Source: Falsirhodobacter sp. alg1 (GTDB lineage: Bacteria; Pseudomonadota; Alphaproteobacteria; Rhodobacterales; Rhodobacteraceae). Taken from it: DNA of 64,000 nt. The position numbers were made by a program, and so were the translations under genes. Numbering within the stretch: position 1 is the stretch's first letter; every line of letters starts with the position of its first letter. The notes beneath the pieces were generated by a model, which worked only from the letters and a program-made list of their open reading frames with translations, did not search any database and was not told the origin of the DNA. This document shows, one piece after another, positions 23,659 to 37,235 of this stretch. The stretch is from assembly GCF_000739715.2 (NCBI RefSeq), contig NZ_BBJC02000002.1:150731-214730 (forward strand), given 5' to 3'.

Positions 23659-25025
23659 TTCAGCGCCTGCAGTCGGGCAAGATCGAACGAGGGGGCCAGC
23701 GTCCATTCCACACCTGTCGGCGTATCCTTTACCACCACGCCGGCGGCGGCAAAACCGTCACGCAAGGCATCGGCACGGGCAAAATCCCGATTGGCACGCG
23801 CTGCACTGCGGGATTCCAACAGCTCGGCAATCAGTTCCGAAACATCGGCCGACGGTCCCGCCGTTTCCGCCCATGCGCCCATATCCGGCTCCAGCAGACC
23901 CATCAGCCGTGCCGATGCCGCCAGTGCCGCAGGATCGGACCCTGCCAACCGGTGCAGTTCGGCCAAGGCACCAGCCGTGTTCAGATTTTCTGCCAAGACG
24001 GCCACAAACCGTTCGTCCGGTACCGACGCTTCGACCCCGTCGATCAGGCCGCGCCACTTGCGCAAGGTCGCTTCCGCCTGTTCGGCCTTTGCAACAGTCC
24101 AGTCCATCGGTTTTCCGTAATGCGTTTGCAGCATCACAAAGCGGATCACCTCCCCCGGCACCCCCTGATCCAGCAGATCGCGTACGGTAAAGAAATTGCC
24201 CAAGGATTTGGACATTTTCCGCCCTTCGACCAGCAGCATTTCATTATGCAGCCAGTTCCTTGCAAAATCCGACTCCGGATGGGCACAGCAGCTTTGGGCA
24301 ATCTCATTTTCATGGTGCGGGAATTGCAGATCGATCCCCCCCGCATGAATATCGAAGCTGGCACCAAGCAGATCATGCGCCATGGCCGAACATTCTATAT
24401 GCCACCCCGGCCGCCCGCGCCCCCAGGGGCTGTCCCAACCCGGTTGATCGGGTGTGGAGGGTTTCCATAATACGAAATCCATTGGATCCCGCTTGAACGG
24501 CGCCACCTCTACCCGTGCCCCGGCGATCATGTCATCGACTGACCGGCCAGAGAATTTACCGTAGGCAGGATAGCTGCGCACGTCGAACAGGGCATGGCCC
24601 TCTGCCTCATAGGCGTGGCCTTTGGAAACCAGCACCTCGATCAGGCTGATCATCTGGGCGATGTAGTCGGTTGCCCGGGGCTCGGCTGTCGGACGCAGAG
24701 CACCGACCGCATCCATATCATCGTGATACCAACCGATGGTTTCGCGGGTGATATCGCCAATCGCCCGCCCCGTCTTGGCGGCACGCTCGTTTATGCGGTC
24801 ATCCACATCGGTAAAATTGCGCACATAGGTTACGTGATCCACGCCATACACATGGCGCAGCAACCGGAACAGCGTGTCGAATACGATAACGGGTCGCGCG
24901 TTCCCCAGATGGGCGCGGTCATAGACGGTGGCACCACAGACATACATCCGGACGCTTGCAGCATCAATCGGGGTGAACCGTTCGCTCTGGCGGGTTTTGG
25001 TGTTGAACAGCGTGATCGGTGTCAT
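23655..25025 (-). CDS. cysS: Cysteinyl-tRNA synthetase
   Basis: This class I synthetase charges tRNA-Cys. It has 456 residues. The zinc and ATP-site segment is [18 protein letters not shown] (C30; HIGH-type HLGN at 39-42), and the second ATP motif [10 protein letters not shown] is near 267-276. The zinc site includes GWHIECSAM and HHENEIAQS. The ATG at 25025 has GGAGG upstream; the extra in-frame residues up to 25046 are not needed. It is the first gene of cysS, NDUFAF6-like protein and hydrolase. Confidence 0.97.
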   Translation of the reverse strand: MTPITLFNTKTRQSERFTPIDAASVRMYVCGATVYDRAHLGNARPVIVFDTLFRLLRHVYGVDHVTYVRNFTDVDDRINERAAKTGRAIGDITRETIGWYHDDMDAVGALRPTAEPRATDYIAQMISLIEVLVSKGHAYEAEGHALFDVRSYPAYGKFSGRSVDDMIAGARVEVAPFKRDPMDFVLWKPSTPDQPGWDSPWGRGRPGWHIECSAMAHDLLGASFDIHAGGIDLQFPHHENEIAQSCCAHPESDFARNWLHNEMLLVEGRKMSKSLGNFFTVRDLLDQGVPGEVIRFVMLQTHYGKPMDWTVAKAEQAEATLRKWRGLIDGVEASVPDERFVAVLAENLNTAGALAELHRLAGSDPAALAASARLMGLLEPDMGAWAETAGPSADVSELIAELLESRSAARANRDFARADALRDGFAAAGVVVKDTPTGVEWTLAPSFDLARLQALK

Positions 25026-25071
25026 GTGATGGCCTCCATTACGCATCGGTTATCAAAGGGCGTAAGGGATG

Positions 25072-25105
25072 AAAATATAAAAGGGCGCAGGTTTCCCTGC
25101 GCCCT
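25072..25105 (-). terminator. Rho-independent terminator of the outer-membrane barrel gene
   Basis: AGGGCGCAGG pairs with CCTGCGCCCT around a GAAA tetraloop when read on the minus strand, followed by TTTATATTTTC. It lies 26 bp after the barrel-protein stop and ahead of cysS, so it separates the two units. Confidence 0.88.
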
Positions 25106-25130
25106 CCCAATATCCGGATCTGTCAGCAGA

Positions 25131-25727
25131 TCAGAATTTGTAGGCAGCTTTGAACTGGATCGTAGTCGGGTTGTAATCAACACCGGTGTCGTCGAAATCG
25201 TCAAAGCCGTAGGTCGAAACCTCACCACCCAGGATGACGTTCGGTGTGACAGCGTAGTCTACGCCCAGACCGACCACATAGCCGGAGTCGGAGTAGCTTT
25301 CGTTGTTCACGTCGATGTCAGCCGATGCGATACCAGCCGATGCGTATACCAGCGTACGGCCCAGGTCGTAGCCGACTTGACCACGGATGGAGCCGACTTG
25401 GTCCATCTTGATCGCGTCGTTCTCGCCAGCCATGTCAGCCGAGTTGTACTCGCCGACTACGCCCAGAACCGTGTTGCCCAGATCCCAACGGTATCCGGCA
25501 TGCACACCACCGATAGCGCCGTCGCCGTCAACCGAACCACCGTCGCCGTAGCCGACTTGCGCACCGAGGTATGCGCCTTCCCAGTCGCCCGTTACCGGAG
25601 CGATGACAACAGGTGCCGGTGCCGCAACGATGGGCTCAGGCGCGGGAACAACCGGGCCACCAGCGAATGCGGCAGGCGCAGCAACAATAGCGGCAGCGCC
25701 AAGGGCGAGAACTGCAACACGTTTCAT
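25131..25727 (-). CDS. Outer-membrane beta-barrel protein (OmpA/opacity-like)
   Basis: This is a 198-residue exported protein. A signal peptide at 1-23 (ends AAFAGG) is followed by a Pro/Ala/Val-rich linker (about 24-46) and then an eight-stranded barrel with alternating aromatic strands and acidic loops. The last residues are IQFKAAYKF, the C-terminal aromatic signal recognised by BamA. Loops are rich in Asp and Gly, suggesting calcium binding or an acidic surface. Family members are abundant, so high expression is likely. Start at 25727 with GGAG upstream. It is monocistronic: terminator at 25072-25105. Confidence 0.85.
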   Translation of the reverse strand: MKRVAVLALGAAAIVAAPAAFAGGPVVPAPEPIVAAPAPVVIAPVTGDWEGAYLGAQVGYGDGGSVDGDGAIGGVHAGYRWDLGNTVLGVVGEYNSADMAGENDAIKMDQVGSIRGQVGYDLGRTLVYASAGIASADIDVNNESYSDSGYVVGLGVDYAVTPNVILGGEVSTYGFDDFDDTGVDYNPTTIQFKAAYKF

Positions 25728-25842
25728 ATTCAATCTCCATTCTTTCCAGCCGGCGGCATTGCCTCACAGCTCTGCATTGGAATTGGTTATTTTCTCGCCG
25801 ATTGCCAGTGCCAGTTTTTTCACGAATTCTTGAATGTCCGTG

Positions 25843-27654
25843 TCAGACGGAATTTTTCTCTTCCAGCATAAGCCATTCTTCTTCGGCGGATTTTAGGGTT
25901 TCCTGCCGCTCTGCCAGCATGTCCGACGCCTTGCGGAACTTGACCGGTTCGGCGGTGAAAAGTGCCGGATCGGCCAGCAGGGTCTGCAGCTTGGAAATCT
26001 CTGCCTCCAGCTTGGAAATCAAGGTCGGAAGATCTTCCAGGCGCTTGCGCTCGGTAAAGGATAATCCCCCCGCCGATGCCTTTTCAGCCCCCTTGGTCTT
26101 GACGGGCGAAGGGGTGGAAACGGGGGTGGCGACAGGGGGGGTAATGTCTGTTTTCTGGCTTTGGTAATCGGTCCAGCCACCAGCATAGGCGGTAGCCTTT
26201 CCATCACGTTCCAACGCAATCGTGGTGGTCGCAACCCGATCGATGAAGTCCCGATCGTGGCTTACCAGCAACACCGTTCCATCATAATCGCCCAAAACAT
26301 CCTGCATAAGGTCAAGAGTCTCGACATCCAGGTCATTCGTCGGTTCGTCCAGAACCAGCAAATTCGATTCGCGCGCCATGATTCTGGCCAGAAGCAGCCG
26401 CGCTTTTTCGCCACCGGACAATGACCGGACCGGCGCACGGACCTGTGAGTCGTCGAACAGGAAATCTTTCAGGTATCCTACGACATGGCGCGGGGTACCG
26501 CGGACCATGACCTGATCGGCCTGCCCCGATACCCCCAACAACGGATCTCCCGTCAGGTTTTCCCACAGGGTCGCATTGCCATCCAGCTGGGCGCGGGTCT
26601 GATCGAACACAGCCATCGACAGGTTCGACCCCAGCTGCACCGTGCCTTCATCCGGCGCCAATTCCCCCGTCAGCATTTTCAGCAGGGTGGTTTTCCCCGC
26701 GCCGTTCGGCCCGACAAAGGCCACCCGGTCGCCACGCTGGATGCGCAGATCGAAGGGCGTCAGGATCACCTTGTCACCAAACGCCTTGGCAATGCCCTTG
26801 GCCTCGATCACCCGCTTTCCCGACACGGGGCCGGATTCCAGCTCCATCGCAGCGGTGCCCTGACGGCGGATCTGGCTGGACCGTTCATCCTTCATTGCCG
26901 ACAAGGCCCGCAAACGACCCTGGTTGCGCTTTCTGCGAGCAGATATGCCCTCGACGGCCCAACGCGCCTCGGCCTTGATCTTGCGATCCAGCTTGTGGCG
27001 GGCTTCGTCTTCCTCGGCCCAGACCGTCTCGCGCCAGTCCTCGAACCCGTCAAATCCGGATTCACGCCGACGGACCGCGCCGCGATCCACCCAAAGCGTT
27101 GCACGCGTCAGGGCCTTCAAAAAGGCCCGGTCGTGGCTGATCAGGACATATCCAGCGCGGGTGGATTTCAAACGATCCTCCAGCCATTGGATCGCTTCGA
27201 TATCAAGGTGGTTGGTCGGCTCATCCAGCAGCATCAGTTCCGGTTCGGCTGCCAGCAGTTTGGCCAATGCCGCCCGCCGTTTTTCCCCGCCCGATGCAGC
27301 ATCGACACGGGTTTCGGGAACGAATTTCAGCCCTTCCGCAACCATGTAGATGCGATATTCCTCTCCCTCCGGCAGGCCATCGACCGCATAATCGCCAAGG
27401 GTCTCATAGCCCGACAGATCGGGATCCTGCTCCATGTATCCCGTCGTCACGCCCGGCGCCAGAACACGCTCTCCGCGATCAGGCTCAATCAGGCCGGCCA
27501 TGATCTTCATCAGGGTGGATTTCCCCGAACCATTCCGGCCAACCAGCGCGACACGATCGCCGGGCTGGACGATCAGGGACAGATCATCGAAAATCGGATC
27601 GCCCCCGAAGGTCAGCGAGATATCGTTCACTTGCAAAAGAGGGGCGCGCGCCAT
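25843..27654 (-). CDS. ABC-F family ATPase (Uup-like)
   Basis: This is a 603-residue soluble protein with two ABC domains and no membrane segment. Walker A sequences are GRNGSGKST (near 39) and GPNGAGKTT (near 316), with Walker B LMLLDEPTNHLD and LLVLDEPTNDLD. The interdomain linker of about 75 residues is charged, and the C-terminus (about 515-603) is a coiled coil rich in Glu and Lys as in Uup. ABC-F proteins bind the ribosomal E site; Uup also binds branched DNA. Which role applies here is not known. It ends the unit started by hisI, with a 3-bp gap. Confidence 0.92.
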   Translation of the reverse strand: MARAPLLQVNDISLTFGGDPIFDDLSLIVQPGDRVALVGRNGSGKSTLMKIMAGLIEPDRGERVLAPGVTTGYMEQDPDLSGYETLGDYAVDGLPEGEEYRIYMVAEGLKFVPETRVDAASGGEKRRAALAKLLAAEPELMLLDEPTNHLDIEAIQWLEDRLKSTRAGYVLISHDRAFLKALTRATLWVDRGAVRRRESGFDGFEDWRETVWAEEDEARHKLDRKIKAEARWAVEGISARRKRNQGRLRALSAMKDERSSQIRRQGTAAMELESGPVSGKRVIEAKGIAKAFGDKVILTPFDLRIQRGDRVAFVGPNGAGKTTLLKMLTGELAPDEGTVQLGSNLSMAVFDQTRAQLDGNATLWENLTGDPLLGVSGQADQVMVRGTPRHVVGYLKDFLFDDSQVRAPVRSLSGGEKARLLLARIMARESNLLVLDEPTNDLDVETLDLMQDVLGDYDGTVLLVSHDRDFIDRVATTTIALERDGKATAYAGGWTDYQSQKTDITPPVATPVSTPSPVKTKGAEKASAGGLSFTERKRLEDLPTLISKLEAEISKLQTLLADPALFTAEPVKFRKASDMLAERQETLKSAEEEWLMLEEKNSV

Positions 27655-27657
27655 GTC

Positions 27658-28017
27658 TCAGACCTCCGGCTTCATGATTTCGATTTCCGATCCGTCACGA
27701 ACGGCTGTGTAGAAGCACGAACGGCGGTTGGTGTGGCAGGCCGGTCCGGTCTGTTCTACCAGCGCCAGAAGGCAGTCGCGGTCGCAATCGACGCGCATCT
27801 CGACCAGCCGCTGGACATTACCCGAGCTTTCACCCTTGGCCCAGAATGACTGGCGCGATCGCGACCAATAGGTCATGCGCCCCGTCTCCATCGTGCGGGT
27901 CAGGGATTCCGCATTCATCCATGCCATCATCAGCACCTCACCGGAGCTGTGGTCCTGTGCGATTACAGGAATGAGGCCGTTTGCATCATAGGTCATCGTA
28001 CTTGGATCGAAGCGCAT
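27658..28017 (-). CDS. hisI: Phosphoribosyl-AMP cyclohydrolase HisI
   Basis: HisI opens the adenine ring of phosphoribosyl-AMP in histidine biosynthesis. This 119-residue protein is monofunctional (no HisE pyrophosphatase domain). The zinc/magnesium-binding residues are visible in RVDCDRDCLLALV (near 74-86) and ACHTNRRSCFY (near 93-103). The start is at 28017 with a GGAAAAG SD-like sequence. No other his gene lies nearby; it precedes the ABC-F gene with a 3-bp gap. Confidence 0.96.
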   Translation of the reverse strand: MRFDPSTMTYDANGLIPVIAQDHSSGEVLMMAWMNAESLTRTMETGRMTYWSRSRQSFWAKGESSGNVQRLVEMRVDCDRDCLLALVEQTGPACHTNRRSCFYTAVRDGSEIEIMKPEV

Positions 28018-28074
28018 ATCTTTTCCTTGGCAGGGGTGCCGCCTATCTAGGGGGAACAGCCGCGAAAGGGAACG

Positions 28075-28512
28075 ATGTCCGATCTTTATTCACCCGAACT
28101 TCTGACATTGGTCACAGCCATTCCACATCTGGGGCGGCTGGAGCATCCGATGGGCAGCGCAACCGTACGTTCCCCGGCCTGCGGTTCCGTCGTCAGCGTT
28201 GATGTCATCCTGCAGGACGGATCGGTCACAGCCTTCGCCCAGGAGGTGCGCGCCTGTCTGCTTGGGCAGGCCTCGGCCGCATTGCTGGGCAAGATTATCA
28301 TGGGGCGCACCCTGTCCGAGATCGAGACCCTGACCGAGGACGTGGCCGGAATGCTCCGGGGCAATAGCCCGCCACCTGCCCCCTTTGATGGCTATTCGAT
28401 ATTGGAACCGGCACGTGCGGTATCTGCCCGCCACGCATCAGTACTGCTTCCCCTGCGCGCCACAGTTGCGGCCATGAAAAATGCCGCCACCCCGATGGGC
28501 AGCGGCCAGTAG
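28075..28512 (+). CDS. Iron-sulfur cluster assembly scaffold protein (NifU/IscU-like N-terminal domain)
   Basis: This is a 145-residue NifU-N-like protein. C36 (SPACGSVVSV) and C61 (EVRACLLGQASAAL) match the first two scaffold cysteines. The third, normally in a HCS segment near the C-terminus, is Ala here (R-H120-A121-S). This combination is, as far as I recall, typical of a group common in Rhodobacterales, so it is likely a subgroup trait and not a mutation. It could still carry a transient cluster with other ligands. Divergent from hisI; 27 bp before the convergent small membrane-protein gene. Confidence 0.8.
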   Translation: MSDLYSPELLTLVTAIPHLGRLEHPMGSATVRSPACGSVVSVDVILQDGSVTAFAQEVRACLLGQASAALLGKIIMGRTLSEIETLTEDVAGMLRGNSPPPAPFDGYSILEPARAVSARHASVLLPLRATVAAMKNAATPMGSGQ

Positions 28513-28539
28513 GCGCGGCAGGCAGACCGCGCGGGCAGT

Positions 28540-28656
28540 TCAGTAAACGATGTTCAGCCCTGCAAAAAGCGAGCCGAAAATAACAGCAACCCCGAGCGCA
28601 TCGGAAATCAGGGTGGCGCGTGAATGGGTCAGGACGGTGCGAGCTTGTTCAAACAT
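28540..28656 (-). CDS. Small 38-aa single-pass membrane protein
   Basis: This frame is below the usual size threshold. It encodes MFEQARTVLTHSRATLISDA followed by one hydrophobic segment (about 21-36: LGVAVIFGSLFAGLNI) and ends in VY. AAAAGGAG sits 8 bases before its ATG. The amphipathic basic N-terminus and C-terminal helix suggest a small inner-membrane protein. I recall similar short proteins in Rhodobacterales but no name or function. It lies between the Fe-S scaffold and recG and is read in the recG direction, ending 191 bp downstream of recG; its promoter is not obvious. Confidence 0.6.
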   Translation of the reverse strand: MFEQARTVLTHSRATLISDALGVAVIFGSLFAGLNIVY

Positions 28657-28730
28657 CTGGGCAACTCCTTTTCGTGTTGCCATATTGTTCTCACATGTTC
28701 CGGAACACGTAAAGAACTTTTTAAGAACAT

Positions 28731-32977
<4,247 letters not shown>

Positions 32978-33685
32978 TTACGCGCCCACAGCCGCCTTCT
33001 GCCCGGTTTCAACCGGATCGCGCAGAACGTAGCCACGTCCCCAGACCGTTTCGATATGGTTCTGCCCGCCCGTCGCCTCGACCAGCTTCTTGCGGAGCTT
33101 GCAGATGAAAACATCGATGATCTTCAACTCGGGCTCATCCATGCCGCCGTAAAGATGGTTCAGGAACATCTCCTTGGTCAGCGTAGTGCCTTTGCGCAGG
33201 CTCAGGAGTTCAAGGATCTGATATTCCTTGCCGGTCACATTCACGGCCCGCCCATCGACATCGACGGTTTTTGCGTCCAGGTTCACGCAGACCGATCCCG
33301 TCTGGATGATGGATTGCGAATGGCCCTTGGAGCGGCGGATGATTGCATGGATACGCGCAATCAGCTCATCCCGCTGGAACGGCTTGGTCATGTAATCATC
33401 GGCACCAAAGCCGAAGCCCTTGATCTTGCTGTCCGTATCGTCGGAACCGGACAGGATCAGGATTGGCGTATTCACCCGCGCCTGACGCAATTGCCGCAGC
33501 ACGTCATGCCCGCTCATATCCGGAAGATTGAGATCAAGCAGGATAAGGTCGTAATCATAGACCTTGGCCAAGTCGATTCCATCCTCGCCCATATCTGTGC
33601 AATAAACATTCAGATTGGCGTGGGTGAGCATCAACTCAATGCTACGCGATGTAGCGGGATCGTCTTCGACCAACAATATACGCAT
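32978..33685 (-). CDS. ctrA: Cell-cycle response regulator CtrA
   Basis: This is a 235-residue OmpR-type response regulator. The receiver domain (1-120) has the acidic pocket ED at 8-9 and phospho-acceptor D51 (LLDLNLPDM), with K103-type Lys in DDYMTKPF. The winged-helix DNA-binding domain is at about 125-230. Near-complete identity over the first 120 residues with CtrA from other Alphaproteobacteria makes the assignment secure. In Caulobacter CtrA controls replication and division; in Rhodobacterales it mainly drives motility and gene transfer agent genes and is usually non-essential. Upstream lie CtrA-like half sites (33719-33742) and sciP. Confidence 0.97.
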   Translation of the reverse strand: MRILLVEDDPATSRSIELMLTHANLNVYCTDMGEDGIDLAKVYDYDLILLDLNLPDMSGHDVLRQLRQARVNTPILILSGSDDTDSKIKGFGFGADDYMTKPFQRDELIARIHAIIRRSKGHSQSIIQTGSVCVNLDAKTVDVDGRAVNVTGKEYQILELLSLRKGTTLTKEMFLNHLYGGMDEPELKIIDVFICKLRKKLVEATGGQNHIETVWGRGYVLRDPVETGQKAAVGA

Positions 33686-33718
33686 GAATGATTTCCGGGG
33701 CCCAGTTATATCTATACC

Positions 33719-33742
33719 TAACCATTGAGGTCAAATGGTTAA
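33719..33742. promoter_or_regulatory. Candidate CtrA binding sites (autoregulation)
   Basis: TAACCAT (33719-33725) and ATGGTTAA (33735-33742) form an inverted pair. The second is a perfect TTAACCAT half-site on the minus strand, the first misses one base. They lie 34-57 bp before the ctrA start, where CtrA could control its own gene. Confidence 0.55.
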
Positions 33743-33777
33743 CGGCATCTTACTATTGGGCGGATAAAATATGAACA

Positions 33778-34056
33778 TCATGGATGTCGATATTTCTGTA
33801 ACATGGTAACTTTCAGGCCGGCATCGCCGTGCAGTTCAACCGCTTTTTGCCAAAGGTCGAATTCTTCGGGCGAAAGCGCATATCGCTCCAATGCCTCATC
33901 CCGTTGCAACAAGCCGAACATAACTGCCTTTACTACAACGGATTTCCGGCTGACGACCCATCTTGTTGTTTCAGGCGGCGGCAGATTTGCCTGTGTCAGG
34001 ATGGAGCCATCTGGTAAAATGACCTGACGCGGACCATTCGTTTTTTTCAGATACAT
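33778..34056 (-). CDS. sciP: SciP-like CtrA inhibitor (DUF1153)
   Basis: This is a 92-residue helix-turn-helix protein of the DUF1153 family. The conserved core is LPPPETTRWVVSRKSVVVKAV near 26-46, where a helix with basic residues follows the family's LPPP motif, and a second helix, LSPEEFDLWQKAVELHG, follows. In Caulobacter SciP binds CtrA and blocks its activation of target promoters. Here it is the neighbour of ctrA in the same direction, with CtrA half-sites between them, so a feedback loop is likely. No SD was clear for an alternative start. Confidence 0.85.
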   Translation of the reverse strand: MYLKKTNGPRQVILPDGSILTQANLPPPETTRWVVSRKSVVVKAVMFGLLQRDEALERYALSPEEFDLWQKAVELHGDAGLKVTMLQKYRHP

Positions 34057-34180
34057 GCTCTCACCCTTTATCTGGCTACAGATTTGGGGCCATAGGTTTA
34101 ATCAAGAATGAAACCGGGGGGTTGAGAATACTTAGGATTTTTCCTATTTATACAGCCTTCCATACATACCGGTTTATGCC

Positions 34181-35317
34181 ATGCTCGATCATCCGATGAA
34201 CTCTCTGGGTTTCGCAAAACCCCCCTCCGCTACGCGTGTTGTCGTGGCGATGTCCGGCGGTGTTGACAGTTCGGTTGTTGCGGCGCAGCTCAAGGAAGAA
34301 GGATATGACGTCATCGGCGTTACCCTTCAGCTTTACGATCACGGGGCGGCACTGGCGAAAAAAGGGGCGTGCTGCGCCGGTCGTGATATCCATGATGCCC
34401 GCCGCGTGGCAGAGGCCATGGGCTTTCCGCACTATGTTCTGGATTATGAAAACACCTTCCGCGAAGCCGTGATCGACGAATTTGCCGACGCCTATCTGGC
34501 GGGTGCGACGCCTGTGCCCTGCATCCGCTGCAATGAACGGGTCAAGTTCAAGGATTTGTTGCAGACCGCCCGTGATCTTGATGCCGACTGCATGGCAACG
34601 GGCCATTACATCCAGCGGAAAATGGGGGCAGCCGGGGCCGAACTCCATTCAGCGACGGATGCGAACCGCGATCAAAGCTACTTCCTGTTTTCCACAACGG
34701 CGGAACAGCTGGATTACCTGCGCTTCCCATTGGGTCATCTGGCTTCAAAAGCGGAAACACGGGCGCTTGCGGCACGCTATGGTCTGTCGGTAGCCGATAA
34801 GCCCGACAGCCAGGATATCTGTTTCGTACCCAATGGCGATTATGCCGCTGTCATTGAAAAGCTGCGCCCGGGTGCTGCCGATCCCGGTGATATCGTCGAT
34901 CGGGACGGCAATGTTCTGGGACAGCATCGCGGCGTGATCCATTATACGATCGGGCAACGTCGAGGTCTCGGAATCGGTGGCCTCGGGGATCCGCTCTATG
35001 TCATCAAACTGGAGCCTGAGACCCGCCGTGTCGTCGTCGGCCCCAAGGAAGCTCTTTCCACCCGCATGATCCCCGTTCGTGAAATCAACTGGCTTGGGGA
35101 TGAGCCCTTTACCGCGCGCGCCGAGTGGCATGTGAATGTGCGGGTACGGTCAACCCGCGCCCCCCGCGCCGCAATTCTGCGGCCGATTTCGGATACAGAG
35201 GCCGAGGTCGAACTGCTGTCACCCGAAGATGGCGTATCCGCCGGTCAGGCATGTGTATTCTACGATCCCGAAGGCACCCGCATTTTTGGCGGTGGCTGGA
35301 TCTGGCGCGGTCGTTAA
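34181..35317 (+). CDS. mnmA: tRNA 2-thiouridylase MnmA
   Basis: MnmA thiolates U34 of tRNA-Lys, -Glu and -Gln, using sulfur relayed from IscS. It has 378 residues. The PP-loop SGGVDSS is at 25-31. The catalytic cysteines are C117 ([11 protein letters not shown]) and C214 ([11 protein letters not shown]). The C-terminal beta-barrel is complete. The start at 34181 has no strong SD; the Met at residue 6 is an alternative. It is transcribed divergently from sciP, and its TAA overlaps the convergent lpxB stop in TTAA (35314-35317). Confidence 0.95.
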   Translation: MLDHPMNSLGFAKPPSATRVVVAMSGGVDSSVVAAQLKEEGYDVIGVTLQLYDHGAALAKKGACCAGRDIHDARRVAEAMGFPHYVLDYENTFREAVIDEFADAYLAGATPVPCIRCNERVKFKDLLQTARDLDADCMATGHYIQRKMGAAGAELHSATDANRDQSYFLFSTTAEQLDYLRFPLGHLASKAETRALAARYGLSVADKPDSQDICFVPNGDYAAVIEKLRPGAADPGDIVDRDGNVLGQHRGVIHYTIGQRRGLGIGGLGDPLYVIKLEPETRRVVVGPKEALSTRMIPVREINWLGDEPFTARAEWHVNVRVRSTRAPRAAILRPISDTEAEVELLSPEDGVSAGQACVFYDPEGTRIFGGGWIWRGR

Positions 35318-36450
35318 CCGATCGCCTCAAGCACGGAACGGGCGGCCCGCATTGCGGGCGGCTCCCCGCCCTCACCCAGCCGCCGCATGGTCAGATCCAT
35401 GGCAGCACGTTGCTGGGCTGTATTGGCCCCATCCTTCAACAGGTTCAGAACAGCCGGCGCAATATTATCGGCCTGACATGCCGGACCAAGAAATTCCGGC
35501 ACAACCCGCGTATCCGAAACCAGATTGACCAGCGTGACCGTGTCGATCAGGGCCATCCGCCGCATGATCGTCATCGAAACCGGGTTCATTTTGTAGGCGA
35601 CGACCATAGGCACACGGTGCGCCGCCAGCTCCAATGACACGGTTCCCGAGGCTGCGATGGCAACGTCCGCAGCCCGAAATGCAATCCGCTTGGCCGAAGG
35701 ATCTTCGATGATACGGGGCGGCAATGCCCAATCCGCCGTCAGCTCATGAACCAGCTTCGACACGCTTGGAACAGTCGGCAGCAGGACACCGGCCGCAGGA
35801 TGCACCTCACGCACTCGCGCCAGAACATCTCCGATGATCGGCGCCAGCCGTGTAACCTCTCCACGGCGGGAACCGGGCAAGGCCAGGATCATCGGATTCA
35901 ACCCCGAGTTCTGCCGGAATGCGCGTGCTTCCGCGTCCGGGGCCCGCGGTTCCGACACCACAGGATGGCCGACAAAATCGCAGGTCATTCCCGCAGCCGT
36001 CATATAGGGCGGTTCGAACGGCAGAAGGGCAAGCACATGGTCGATCACCTCGGCCATCTTGGCAGCCCGCCCCGGCCTCCATGCCCATACCGAAGGTGCT
36101 ACATAATGGATGGTGCGCTGATCCGGCCGCGCCTGTTTGACCAACCTCGCAACCCGCAGATTGAAATCCGGGGAATCGATCGTCAGCAGTGCCGTAGGTT
36201 CCGTTGCAACAACGGCATCCGCACATTCGGCAATACGGCGTTTGAGCTTGAAGTATTTGGGCAGAACCTCGGCAATGCCCATCACCGACAGTTCCGACAT
36301 CGGGAACATGCTAGTGAACCCTTGGGCCTCCATCAGCGGGCCACCGACACCGGCAAAGCGGATATCGGGGCGCAACTCCCGAAGGGCCACCATGAGCGCT
36401 GCCCCCAAACGATCGCCCGAGGGCTCTCCGGCGATCAGAAACAGCTTCAT
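35314..36450 (-). CDS. lpxB: Lipid-A-disaccharide synthase LpxB
   Basis: LpxB condenses lipid X with UDP-2,3-diacylglucosamine to give the lipid A disaccharide. The protein has 378 residues and is a membrane-associated GT19 glycosyltransferase. [14 protein letters not shown] at the N-terminus (7-20) is the family signature, and [15 protein letters not shown] near 188-202 and [10 protein letters not shown] near 263 form the nucleotide-sugar site. The ATG lies in an ATGA overlap with lpxI; the longer frame to 36465 reads into lpxI. It is the last gene of the pyrH-to-lpxB cluster. Confidence 0.95.
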   Translation of the reverse strand: MKLFLIAGEPSGDRLGAALMVALRELRPDIRFAGVGGPLMEAQGFTSMFPMSELSVMGIAEVLPKYFKLKRRIAECADAVVATEPTALLTIDSPDFNLRVARLVKQARPDQRTIHYVAPSVWAWRPGRAAKMAEVIDHVLALLPFEPPYMTAAGMTCDFVGHPVVSEPRAPDAEARAFRQNSGLNPMILALPGSRRGEVTRLAPIIGDVLARVREVHPAAGVLLPTVPSVSKLVHELTADWALPPRIIEDPSAKRIAFRAADVAIAASGTVSLELAAHRVPMVVAYKMNPVSMTIMRRMALIDTVTLVNLVSDTRVVPEFLGPACQADNIAPAVLNLLKDGANTAQQRAAMDLTMRRLGEGGEPPAMRAARSVLEAIG

Positions 36451-37235
36451 ATGCCCCGCGCCCATAAGGTGATGCCACAGCGTTCCGCTTCGGCGACGAC
36501 GTCATCGCGGTCCAACAGCAGAACGCCACCGGCCTCCCACGCGATACAGTCGATTTTTGCCGCCTCGGCACGACGAAGGGTGTCCAGCCCTAGGGTCGGC
36601 AGATCTATCCGTTTGTCCTGCTGCGGCTTGGGGGCCTTATAGAAGACGCCGCCCGTACCTGTCCGCGTAGCGCAAACCCAGTCCAGCATGGCATCCGTCC
36701 CGGGCAGCGCCTCCATCGCAAGGCAAAGCCCCCGCGATACAACGGCGCCCTGACCGACATCGACAGATCCCAGTGCCGCAACAATGGAGGCGGCACGCGT
36801 CGCATCCGCACGATGCTGTTCGGTCACGTCACCACAGATGATCCCCTCGACGGGAACCAGATCCGGTGCAATTTCCTGCGCCCCGATCACGTCGAAACCT
36901 GTCTCTTCGAACAATGCGATAACCGCGCGAAGCAGCCCATCATCCCCCCCCTGCATGGCCGCAAGAATTCGCGGCACCTGTGCAGCAGTTTCAGGATCAA
37001 ACAACGACGGGTCAAGATCGGGGCGCTTTACAGCCCCCGCAAATATGATCCGGGAGACGTTACGTGATGAAAGATCGCGCAAAAGTGGCACCAGACGTTC
37101 CAGGCGGAACTCTATATCAGGCACCACATCTTCGGGAATGAAGCCGGACATGGAGGCGACCACCGCATCCGGCACGGCAGCGCGAAGCACGGCCGGAAGC
37201 CGGCCACGCCCCGCAATAATTGCTGTACCACTCAT
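36447..37235 (-). CDS. lpxI: UDP-2,3-diacylglucosamine pyrophosphatase LpxI
   Basis: LpxI hydrolyses UDP-2,3-diacylglucosamine to lipid X, the step done by LpxH in Gamma- and Betaproteobacteria. It has 262 residues. The N-terminal segment AIIAGRGRLPAVL (5-17), the mid segment RIIFAGAVKRPDL (near 62-74) and the catalytic-domain GGDDGLLRAVIALFEETGF segment (near 96-114) match the LpxI family. The aspartate-rich C-terminal domain has no LpxH-type metallophosphatase motif. It sits between lpxA and lpxB with 4-bp overlaps on both sides, the normal place for lpxI in Alphaproteobacteria. Confidence 0.93.
   Translation of the reverse strand: MSGTAIIAGRGRLPAVLRAAVPDAVVASMSGFIPEDVVPDIEFRLERLVPLLRDLSSRNVSRIIFAGAVKRPDLDPSLFDPETAAQVPRILAAMQGGDDGLLRAVIALFEETGFDVIGAQEIAPDLVPVEGIICGDVTEQHRADATRAASIVAALGSVDVGQGAVVSRGLCLAMEALPGTDAMLDWVCATRTGTGGVFYKAPKPQQDKRIDLPTLGLDTLRRAEAAKIDCIAWEAGGVLLLDRDDVVAEAERCGITLWARGI

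Noticed and set aside
24594-25871. 425-codon plus-strand frame over the cysS and outer-membrane barrel region
   Set aside because: It runs through the start of cysS, the barrel-gene terminator and the barrel gene in antisense; no SD and no domain.
26485-27849. 454-codon plus-strand frame antisense to the ABC-F gene
   Set aside because: Fully antisense to two intact ABC domains; composition follows codon-reversed coding DNA.
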